A DNA stretch of 64,000 nucleotides from the NCBI RefSeq assembly GCF_025949665.1, contig NZ_JAPDFT010000002.1, positions 1 to 64,000 of the forward strand. The letters are read 5' to 3'. Position numbers and translations under genes: made by a program. The notes below the pieces were generated by a model. The model saw nothing but the letters and a program-made list of their open reading frames with translations, had not been told where the DNA came from and did not search any database. Origin of the DNA: Chryseobacterium viscerum (GTDB lineage: Bacteria; Bacteroidota; Bacteroidia; Flavobacteriales; Weeksellaceae). Below, piece after piece: positions 10,402 through 17,099 of this stretch; position 1 is the first letter of the stretch, and each line of letters begins with the position of its first letter.

Positions 10402-11493
10402 TTATTCTTCTAAAATATAGTAGGCATTATTGGCATTCTGTCTCAATAAATCCCTATGCTTACTTAAAGCTGTAATCAGGGGAAATCTTTTATATGCTAA
10501 ATTGTGTTCTTTAGCAAATTCTTCAATCTCCTCTGTGATCTCGTTGTAATACATATAACTGTAATTGGGAAACAGATGGTGGGCAACATGAAAATTAAAA
10601 TTTCCCAACACATTTCTTACTAACCAGTTATTTTCTTTTAAATCATTGGTCACTTCAAACTGATGACGAAGCCAGCTGAATGGAAGACCTTTTTCTTTAT
10701 TTAATTTTGGAAAGGCATTATCAGGAAGGGGATGCAAAGGCAGTAAAACAAACAATGCAAAAATACTTGCTGATATCACCTGTAAAAACCATGCTCCTAA
10801 GGCTAATCCTATTGATACTTTAAAGAACATCACAGGAATCACAATCTGATAGAAGAAATAGAACAGCTTATAACTTATCATTTTCACTTTTTCAATAACA
10901 GGTATTTTTCCCTGGGTTTTCAAAATCACTCTTTCCTTATCAAAGAAGTCTCTAAAGTCTCTTATAAACATCCAGTTGAACAAATACAACGGATATACTA
11001 AAAAGAAAAACTTATCCTGATACTTCTGTACTCCTTTCGCTTTGATCCACGGTACAATTAAAAGCAAACCGCTCTGTTCAATATCCGTATCCCATCCATC
11101 CACATTCGGGTAAGCATGATGGCTTGCGATATGTCTTTTTTTCCAGATGTAGGAATTGGCTCCTATAAAATCAAAAATGTGAAGAACCAGCCCGTTCAGT
11201 CTTTTACTTTTACAGATATTGTTATGGGCAGCTTCGTGGATTAAGTTTAAATAAATTAAAACCAAAGAAATTCCCATTAAAACAAAACTCAGAATATAAA
11301 TCCAATGTTTTCCGGCATTCAAAACAGCCAGAAAATATAAACCAATATAGACCAGCGGCAGAATAACCGCTTTAATCTGAATGTAGATATCTCTATTCTC
11401 AGAAATGTTTTCTACTCTTTGGTTCACTTTCTTTCTTAGCTCATTAAATAGTCTGACATCCTCCGAATCTTTTAAGTAAATTGGCTTTTCCAT
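10402..11493 (-). CDS. Membrane fatty acid desaturase
   Basis: A 363-residue di-iron membrane desaturase. All three histidine boxes are present: HEAAH at 86-90, HIASHH at 121-126 and HVAHH at 302-306, with hydrophobic segments around 38-83 and 205-255 that would form the two membrane hairpins. The last box has the HxxHH form of acyl-lipid or acyl-CoA front/delta-9 type enzymes; the regioselectivity cannot be read. It sits between the two halves of methionine synthase (1 nt before the C-terminal half, 82 nt after the N-terminal half), an odd place for a lipid enzyme. Either hitch-hiking or co-regulation with methyl metabolism is possible. Confidence 0.88.
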   Translation of the reverse strand: MEKPIYLKDSEDVRLFNELRKKVNQRVENISENRDIYIQIKAVILPLVYIGLYFLAVLNAGKHWIYILSFVLMGISLVLIYLNLIHEAAHNNICKSKRLNGLVLHIFDFIGANSYIWKKRHIASHHAYPNVDGWDTDIEQSGLLLIVPWIKAKGVQKYQDKFFFLVYPLYLFNWMFIRDFRDFFDKERVILKTQGKIPVIEKVKMISYKLFYFFYQIVIPVMFFKVSIGLALGAWFLQVISASIFALFVLLPLHPLPDNAFPKLNKEKGLPFSWLRHQFEVTNDLKENNWLVRNVLGNFNFHVAHHLFPNYSYMYYNEITEEIEEFAKEHNLAYKRFPLITALSKHRDLLRQNANNAYYILEE

Positions 11494-11575
11494 ATGTTTA
11501 ACTTTATGGTTTACTTAAAGTTAACATTTATAATTCAGCCTTCATTCTTGATTTTAATTAAAAAAATCTATCAAA

Positions 11576-12586
11576 TCACACTAATTTCTTCAATTTCCTT
11601 GGCTCATATTGCTCTACCAGATCAGCAATCGCTTTAATGTGTTCAGGAGTTGTACCACAGCATCCTCCGATAATATTGATCAGTCCTTTTTCCACATATT
11701 CTTTGATCTGTCTTGCCATATCTTCAGGAGTTTCGTCATATTTCCCGAAAGCATTCGGTAAACCGGCATTCGGGTATGCTGAAACATAGAATTCTGAATT
11801 ATGAGCCAATGTTTCAAGATAAGGAGTCAGCTGATCTGCACCTAATGCACAGTTGAAACCTACACTTAATAAATTCAGATGGGAAACCGAGATCAGAAAA
11901 GCTTCTGCAGTCTGTCCGCTCAATGTTCTTCCTGAGGCGTCGGTAATGGTTCCTGAAACCATGATTGGAATTTTTATTCCTCTTTCGTCCTGTAATTCAT
12001 CAATCGCAAATAAGGCTGCTTTCGCATTCAAAGTATCGAAAATGGTTTCTACCAGAAGGATATCTGAACCTCCGTCCAGCAAAGCTTCACACTGCTGTTT
12101 GTAAGCTACTCTCAATTCTTCAAAAGTGATGGCTCTGTATCCTGGATCATTCACATCAGGGCTTAAACTTGCTGTTCTGTTCGTTGGTCCGATAGATCCG
12201 GCTACGAATCTCGGTTTATCCGGATTTTTCGCAGTGTATTCATCACAGGCTTTTCTTGCAATTTTTGCTGATTCATAGTTCAGCTCGTATACAAGGTCTT
12301 CCATATGATAATCTGCCATCGCAATAGTGGTTCCTGAAAACGTATTGGTTTCTATAATATCAGCTCCTGCTTCCAGATATTTCTTGTGAACCTCTTCAAT
12401 TGCCTGAGGCTGTGTCAGAGAAAGCAGGTCATTATTTCCTTTTACCGGATGTTCCCATTCTTTGAAACGCTCTCCTCGGTAATCCTCTTCTTCAAATTTG
12501 TATCTCTGAAGCATTGTTCCCATCGCACCGTCAAGAATTAAAATTCTTTTGGATAGAGCTTTATATAATTGTTCTGAATTTTTCAT
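11576..12586 (-). CDS. Homocysteine S-methyltransferase half of methionine synthase
   Basis: Binds and activates homocysteine through zinc. The 336-residue protein equals the first MetH domain: the zinc cysteines are C246 in GFNCALGA and C309/C310 in [12 protein letters not shown]-terminal [13 protein letters not shown] (about 17-29) is typical. It lacks the pterin and cobalamin domains, which are encoded by the 7740-10400 gene of the same operon. The upstream four-helix-bundle gene runs 26 nt into its start. Alternatively it could work as a stand-alone methyltransferase with another donor, but the GTTPEHI-type C-terminus and operon context favour a split MetH. Confidence 0.92.
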   Translation of the reverse strand: MKNSEQLYKALSKRILILDGAMGTMLQRYKFEEEDYRGERFKEWEHPVKGNNDLLSLTQPQAIEEVHKKYLEAGADIIETNTFSGTTIAMADYHMEDLVYELNYESAKIARKACDEYTAKNPDKPRFVAGSIGPTNRTASLSPDVNDPGYRAITFEELRVAYKQQCEALLDGGSDILLVETIFDTLNAKAALFAIDELQDERGIKIPIMVSGTITDASGRTLSGQTAEAFLISVSHLNLLSVGFNCALGADQLTPYLETLAHNSEFYVSAYPNAGLPNAFGKYDETPEDMARQIKEYVEKGLINIIGGCCGTTPEHIKAIADLVEQYEPRKLKKLV

Positions 12587-12944
12587 TTTCTATCAATTTA
12601 TAGTTTATAAATCCGCTGACCAGTTTTTTACATAAGAGGATTTTTTTATTGATGATTTCAAAATCTCCTTTAGAAATATAGTGTTGATCTTCAGCAAAAT
12701 GGAATTGAGTTTCCAGTTTATAAAGAGATTTCCCGGCAATATGTAGAAACTGTAAAGTATCTTCCGGAGCCTGTCTTCTACTTCCTTTCGTTATATTAAA
12801 CGAAACTGAAGTTGCCATTCTTCTTATTTGACTCGTTAAAGCCAATAATTCTTCTTTAGGAAAATTTGTAGTCAGGATATAAGTTAGATTAACCAACTTT
12901 CTTCCTTCCCTCCAAATTTCTAATTCTGTGTAGTTTCTATCCAT
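12561..12944 (-). CDS. Four-helix-bundle protein, 23S-IVP/Avd type (element A)
   Basis: A 127-residue alpha-helical protein of the family found in 23S rRNA intervening sequences and, as Avd, in diversity-generating retroelements. Diagnostic core seen here: [20 protein letters not shown] (28-47) then NITKG, closely matching the two paralogues at 37080 and 55202. No rRNA or reverse transcriptase is nearby, so a role cannot be inherited from those systems. It lies between the PLP enzyme gene and the homocysteine methyltransferase gene and overlaps the latter by 26 nt. Inverted repeats bracket it (12597-12611 and 12952-12966). Confidence 0.85.
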   Translation of the reverse strand: MDRNYTELEIWREGRKLVNLTYILTTNFPKEELLALTSQIRRMATSVSFNITKGSRRQAPEDTLQFLHIAGKSLYKLETQFHFAEDQHYISKGDFEIINKKILLCKKLVSGFINYKLIENEKFRTII

Positions 12945-12966
12945 TGGGCTCTTTATAAACTGTAAA
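12597..12966. repeat. Inverted-repeat arms around four-helix-bundle gene (element A)
   Basis: TTTATAGTTTATAAA (12597-12611) and TTTATAAACTGTAAA (12952-12966) are inverted copies with one mismatch in 15. They bound a 370-bp segment that fits almost exactly between the stop of the PLP enzyme gene (12974) and the start of the homocysteine methyltransferase (12586). The AT-rich composition makes chance less unlikely than for element B, so confidence rests on the repeated pattern. Confidence 0.55.
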
Positions 12967-12973
12967 CGATTAA

Positions 12974-14134
12974 TTAGTCTAAAGCCTGTTTCAGATCTGC
13001 GATGATATCATCTACATTTTCCAATCCTACTGAACAACGAACCAATCCTGCTGTAATCCCAACTTCATTTCTTTCTTCGTCTGACAGTTTAGAATGGGTA
13101 GTGGATGCCGGGTGAGTAACGATCGTTCTTGTATCACCTAAGTTAGCGGATAGTGAACACATTTGTATCTTATCTAAGAAGTTTCTTCCTCCTTCTATTC
13201 CTCCTTTTATTTCAAACGCTACGATATTTCCTCCAAGCTTCATCTGCTTTTTGGCTACTTCATAACTTGGATGGGATTTCAGGAAAGGATATTTTACTAG
13301 TTCAACATTAGGATGGTTTTCTAAGAACTCAGCTACCTTCAATGCATTTTCACAGTGCTTTTCTACACGGATAGCCAACGTTTCAAGGCTTTTTGATAAC
13401 ACCCAGGCATTAAAAGGAGACAATGCAGGTCCTGTATTTCTTGCAAAAAGATAAATTTCTCTGATCAGATCTTCTTTTCCTACTGCTATTCCTCCTAAAA
13501 CTCTTCCCTGTCCGTCAATCAGTTTCGTTGCTGAATGTACAACAATATCTGCACCGTATTTGATAGGTTGCTGAAGATAAGGCGTTGCAAAACAGTTATC
13601 TACAATGAAAATAAGATTATGTTTTTTGGCGATCTGCCCGAAGAACTCAAGATCCAGAATTTCAATAGCCGGATTGGTAGGCGTTTCAAGATATAAGATC
13701 TTTGTATTGGGCTTAATATATTGTTCAATATTCTCTGCGTCTCCTGCTTTGAAGTAAGAGGTTTCAATATTCCATTTCGGGAAATACTTAGTAAATAAAG
13801 TATGCGTAGATCCGAATACAGACTGACAGCTTACAATATGATCTCCGGCATTTAACAATGCTGCAAATGTAGAATAGATAGCAGCCATTCCCGTTGCAAA
13901 GGCATATCCTGCTTCTGCACCTTCCATTTTAGCGATCTTATCTGTAAATTCTGTTACATTTGGATTAGAGAAACGGCTGTATAAATTTTTAGGTTTTTCT
14001 TCTGCAAAGCTTGCTCTCATATCTTCCGCATCCTGAAATATAAAACTGGAGGTAAGATATAATGGTGTAGAATGCTCGTCAAACTGAGTTCTTTCAGTCT
14101 GGGTTCTTATTGCTGATGTTTCAAAATTTTCCAT
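12974..14134 (-). CDS. O-acyl-homoserine sulfhydrylase / Cys-Met PLP enzyme
   Basis: A 386-residue PLP enzyme of the Cys/Met metabolism family. The Schiff-base lysine is K204 in VVHSATKLIDG, with the PLP-binding YSRFSNPN (52-59) and ATGMAAIYS (80-88) segments. Coming right after metX, it most likely replaces the acyl group of O-acetylhomoserine with sulfide to give homocysteine directly; its length is closer to the MetZ type (about 390) than MetY (about 430). Cystathionine gamma-synthase activity cannot be excluded by sequence alone. The 120-bp gap to the upstream gene contains a short palindrome with arms at 14154-14165 and 14227-14238. Confidence 0.9.
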   Translation of the reverse strand: MENFETSAIRTQTERTQFDEHSTPLYLTSSFIFQDAEDMRASFAEEKPKNLYSRFSNPNVTEFTDKIAKMEGAEAGYAFATGMAAIYSTFAALLNAGDHIVSCQSVFGSTHTLFTKYFPKWNIETSYFKAGDAENIEQYIKPNTKILYLETPTNPAIEILDLEFFGQIAKKHNLIFIVDNCFATPYLQQPIKYGADIVVHSATKLIDGQGRVLGGIAVGKEDLIREIYLFARNTGPALSPFNAWVLSKSLETLAIRVEKHCENALKVAEFLENHPNVELVKYPFLKSHPSYEVAKKQMKLGGNIVAFEIKGGIEGGRNFLDKIQMCSLSANLGDTRTIVTHPASTTHSKLSDEERNEVGITAGLVRCSVGLENVDDIIADLKQALD

Positions 14135-14153
14135 ATAGTTTTAATTTTAATAA

Positions 14154-14238
14154 TGTACAATGTATCTGTGGCTATTATTTTAAACTTGATTAAATAAGCC
14201 TTTCGGCATTGTTTTCATCGTCATTAATACATTGTACA
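14154..14238. repeat. Gene-less intergenic palindrome
   Basis: TGTACAATGTAT (14154-14165) and its exact inverse ATACATTGTACA (14227-14238) flank 61 nt without coding potential, inside the methionine operon. It resembles the arms of the four-helix-bundle elements but has no gene. It could form a stem in the mRNA between homoserine dehydrogenase and the PLP enzyme; no T-run follows on the coding strand, so it is not an obvious terminator. Confidence 0.65.
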
Positions 14239-14254
14239 CTTTACTCTGTACAAA

Positions 14255-15793
14255 TTATTTGGTTTCACTTACTCTTAAAATATCTCCGAATACTCCTCTG
14301 GCTGTTACCTGTGCTCCGGCTCCGGCTCCCATAATCACGATTGGATTTTCACCATAACTTTCTGTGTAAATCTCAAAGATTGAATCGGAACCTTTTAATT
14401 GTCCTAAAGCTGAAGTTGCCGGAACAGAAATCAGTTTTACATCTAACTCACCTTTATCTTTCTGCAAGTCACCGTGTAGATCACCTACATATCTCAATAC
14501 ATGTCCGGGTTCCTGATTTTCTTTTATTTTCTGGTATTCTTCATCCAGTTCTTCAAGTCTTGAAAGGAATTCTGATTTTGACACCTCAAGTAAGCTTTCC
14601 GGAACCAGATTTTGAATATTGATATCTCCGAATTCATTGATTAAGTCTAATTCTCTTGCCAGAATCAATAATTTTCTTGCTACGTCATTTCCTGATAAAT
14701 CTTCTCTCGGATCCGGTTCTGTATATCCTTTTTCCAAAGCTTCGTTGATGATGGTTGAAAATTTATCATCCCTTAAAGAAAAATTGTTGAAGACATAGCT
14801 TAATGTTCCGGAGAACACTCCTTTGATTCTTGTGATATTTTCTCCTGAAAGGTGTAATAATTTGATCGTATCAATTAATGGTAAACCTGCTCCTACATTG
14901 GTTTCATACAGATAGCGTCTGTTGTTTTTACTCAACGTATATCTTAGTTTTCTGTATTCTTCAATCGGAAGGGTATTAAAAATCTTGTTTGAAGAAACCA
15001 GATCGAATCCGTTTTCTGCCAAAGCATGATAGTTTTTCACAAAATCCTTACTTGCCGTGTTATCTACAACGATAAGGTTCTCAAGCTGGTTTTCGTTAGA
15101 GAAATTAATCAGCTCCTGAACACTCGAAGGATGTTCCGCTGTCAAAACCTCATCACCCCAATTCGCATCAAATCCTTTCTTATTGAAGGCTATTTTCTTT
15201 GAATTGGCTACTGCCACTACTTTAAGGTCTATTTTCTTACGTCTTTTAATCTCTTCAGAAGATTCCAGCACCTGCTCTATTAAGGTTTTCCCTACATTTC
15301 CGTGTCCTATGATCGCCAGATGAACGGTCTTTGGTTTTTTGAAAATTTCAGATTCTATAATGTTTTTTGTTTTTTCGTCCTGTGAAGAAGTTACTACGAT
15401 GTTGACTCTGTTTTCTCCTGCTACCTGATTCAAAAGCAATGGGAAAACATTGTTTCTTGCCAGCTCAGCAAAGACTTTATTGAAATCTTCTGCTACAAAA
15501 CCGATAACAGAGACATTATTGATACTGTAAATCTGGGAAACTTTTCCTGATTTTCTTTCTGCTTCAAATTCATCGATAAGACAAGCTACTGCTTTTTCTG
15601 CATCATTTTCCTGAACCAGAATAGAAATTCCGTTTTCTACGGCTTGCTGAGAAATTACTCCTACACTGATACGCGCTAAAGTAAGCGCTTTAAAAATTCG
15701 TCCGTCAATCCCGATTTCTCCCAGGAAATCTTCTCCTTCAAATTTGACGATTGATCTGTTCTTCAAAAATTTTATTTCGTTAGCATTTTTCAT
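14255..15793 (-). CDS. Homoserine dehydrogenase with N-terminal ACT region
   Basis: Reduces aspartate semialdehyde to homoserine. The 512-residue chain looks like the C-terminal two thirds of a ThrA/MetL-type bifunctional enzyme: residues 1-150 resemble paired ACT regulatory domains (IGIDGRIFKALTLARISVGV, NVSVIGFVAEDF), then a Rossmann fold with GHGNVG at 163-168, then the signature EPDPREDLSGNDVARKLLIL (about 356-375), almost the E. coli ThrA version. No aspartokinase domain is encoded in frame or upstream. The ACT region could bind threonine or methionine, or SAM. The ATG overlaps the metX stop by 1 nt (TAATG), indicating coupling. Confidence 0.92.
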   Translation of the reverse strand: MKNANEIKFLKNRSIVKFEGEDFLGEIGIDGRIFKALTLARISVGVISQQAVENGISILVQENDAEKAVACLIDEFEAERKSGKVSQIYSINNVSVIGFVAEDFNKVFAELARNNVFPLLLNQVAGENRVNIVVTSSQDEKTKNIIESEIFKKPKTVHLAIIGHGNVGKTLIEQVLESSEEIKRRKKIDLKVVAVANSKKIAFNKKGFDANWGDEVLTAEHPSSVQELINFSNENQLENLIVVDNTASKDFVKNYHALAENGFDLVSSNKIFNTLPIEEYRKLRYTLSKNNRRYLYETNVGAGLPLIDTIKLLHLSGENITRIKGVFSGTLSYVFNNFSLRDDKFSTIINEALEKGYTEPDPREDLSGNDVARKLLILARELDLINEFGDINIQNLVPESLLEVSKSEFLSRLEELDEEYQKIKENQEPGHVLRYVGDLHGDLQKDKGELDVKLISVPATSALGQLKGSDSIFEIYTESYGENPIVIMGAGAGAQVTARGVFGDILRVSETK

Positions 15794-16737
15794 TACTTCT
15801 GTAAAATGTTTTTAATGATATTATTTAATTGTTGATATTCCATTAGGAAGGCGTCATGCCCGTGTATAGATTGGATCTCGTAATAAGAAACATCCTTATT
15901 TTTCTCTTTTAAGTTTTCAAAACACATTCGGATTTCAGAAGCCGGGAAGAATAAGTCTGTATCTACGGAGATCATGTGCATTCGTGCCTGTATGTTCTCC
16001 ATAGATGATTCATCAGCATTGATATTCATCAAAAGATGATTCATCAGCTTGTAAGCTTTTAAACTAAATCTTTCGTTTAGTGCATTACCATGATAAATCA
16101 ACCAGTCTTCTGATTCCAGGCGTTGTTTTTCCTGGTTATATTGGTTTTGAAATCTGTCATTGAGCGACTGTGGTGTTCTGTAACAAAGCATAGCATGAAT
16201 TCTTGCTTTCTGTAATGGTTCCTCTTTATCATTCAATAAAAATTTCTGAACCAGACATTGTGCATGAAGCCAATCGTGTGTTCTGTAATCACAGGCTATA
16301 GGAATAAATATTTCTGCGAGGTCCGGCTGCTTGGCAAGCATTTCCCATGCTATTCCTCCTCCCAGAGAGCCTCCGATAATGGCGTATAGATTTTTGATAT
16401 GTAACACTTCAAGCCCTTTCAGAAATATCGCAGCGATATCTGAAGGCGTGAAATCTTCATAATCTTCAATTAAAAAATCGTCATATCCGTTTCCGGGTAT
16501 ATTGAAGCACAGAACAGTATATTGATCAGTATCAACAATTTGATTTTTTCCTACCAATTGTTTCCACCAGCCTTTTTCTCCGGATACATCTGAGTTTCCG
16601 GTAAGAGCATGATTGATTAAAATGATAGGTGCTGTAAACAGATCTTTCCCAAAAAGCTGATAGCTTAACGGGATATGATATTCCTTTTGGGAATTGGTTT
16701 GATACGAAAGATTAATATAGTTTAGTTCTGTTTTCAA
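15793..16737 (-). CDS. metX: Homoserine O-acetyltransferase-like alpha/beta hydrolase
   Basis: Activates homoserine by O-acylation. The 314-residue alpha/beta-hydrolase has the nucleophile elbow GGSLGGG (Ser124), the MetX-like NHALTGNSD oxyanion region (42-50) and a C-terminal GHDAFL with the catalytic His. It is shorter than most MetX proteins (about 350-380 residues). It is the first gene after the SAM-I riboswitch and precedes the ACT-homoserine dehydrogenase, which fits the assignment. Acetyl versus succinyl specificity is not decided here. Confidence 0.88.
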   Translation of the reverse strand: MKTELNYINLSYQTNSQKEYHIPLSYQLFGKDLFTAPIILINHALTGNSDVSGEKGWWKQLVGKNQIVDTDQYTVLCFNIPGNGYDDFLIEDYEDFTPSDIAAIFLKGLEVLHIKNLYAIIGGSLGGGIAWEMLAKQPDLAEIFIPIACDYRTHDWLHAQCLVQKFLLNDKEEPLQKARIHAMLCYRTPQSLNDRFQNQYNQEKQRLESEDWLIYHGNALNERFSLKAYKLMNHLLMNINADESSMENIQARMHMISVDTDLFFPASEIRMCFENLKEKNKDVSYYEIQSIHGHDAFLMEYQQLNNIIKNILQK

Positions 16738-16806
16738 TTCTATTATATTTTATATACAAATACAATTGAAAATGCCACAGGAAATGGCTGAAAAGAACTT
16801 CAGTAA

Positions 16807-16909
16807 GTTATCTGTCCAAAATACTTTGGTAGAACGTAGCACCTTCTTTGCTTGCGCAAAGGGTTGCTAAGGTTTCATAGGGTCTAATCCCTCAACCTTT
16901 CTTGATAAC
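16807..16909 (-). promoter_or_regulatory. SAM-I (S-box) riboswitch
   Basis: Read on the minus strand the leader has the S-box core in order: GTTATCAAGAAAGGTTGAGG (5' P1/P2 strand, from 16909), ATGAAACC then GCAACC (the kink-turn/pseudoknot region), a GC-loop hairpin (TTTGCGCAAGCAAAG), GGTGCTA...GTTC...ACCAAA, and AGATAAC closing P1 (16807-16813). P1 is GTTATC/GATAAC (16904-16909 with 16807-16812). SAM binding should turn off the downstream met genes. The following 70 nt contain a weak GCCA/TGGC hairpin but no strong terminator, so control could be at translation of metX or by early termination. Confidence 0.93.
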
Positions 16910-16938
16910 ATTTTCAATATTTGAATGAACGAATAGTG

Positions 16939-16946
16939 CAAAGGTA
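16939..16946 (-). promoter_or_regulatory. -7 box of the methionine operon promoter
   Basis: TACCTTTG on the minus strand matches TAnnTTTG and lies about 30 nt upstream of the riboswitch, so the aptamer would begin near the transcript 5' end. The expected -33 position is in an A/T-run without a clear TTG, so only the -7 box is claimed. Confidence 0.5.
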
Positions 16947-17050
16947 GTTCTTTTCTTTTAATTTTTAAAAAAAATTATTTTAATATTTAAAAAAGCCCTT
17001 AAATACAAGTATTTCAAGACCATATTAATAATTGTTCAGATGAAAAAAAT

Positions 17051-17080
17051 TGGAATTATTTTTCAAAAAAACTAACTTCG
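17051..17080 (+). promoter_or_regulatory. Probable promoter of the GH63-like gene
   Basis: TTG, a 20-nt spacer and TAACTTCG (close to TAnnTTTG), about 20 nt before the ATG at 17100. One mismatch in the -7 box. Confidence 0.4.
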
Positions 17081-17099
17081 TATGGAAAAATGATGAGAT

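Noticed and set aside
12561..12944. 'S23 ribosomal protein' label for the four-helix-bundle genes
   Set aside because: This is a database misnomer for the 23S rRNA intervening-sequence protein family; it is not a ribosomal component.
14154..14238. Intrinsic terminator within the met operon
   Set aside because: The arms are AT-rich, the loop is 61 nt, and no T-run follows on the coding strand.
16738..17099. A small gene in the 362-bp gap upstream of metX
   Set aside because: The stretch is explained by the SAM-I riboswitch, its promoter and the divergent promoter of the GH63-like gene.
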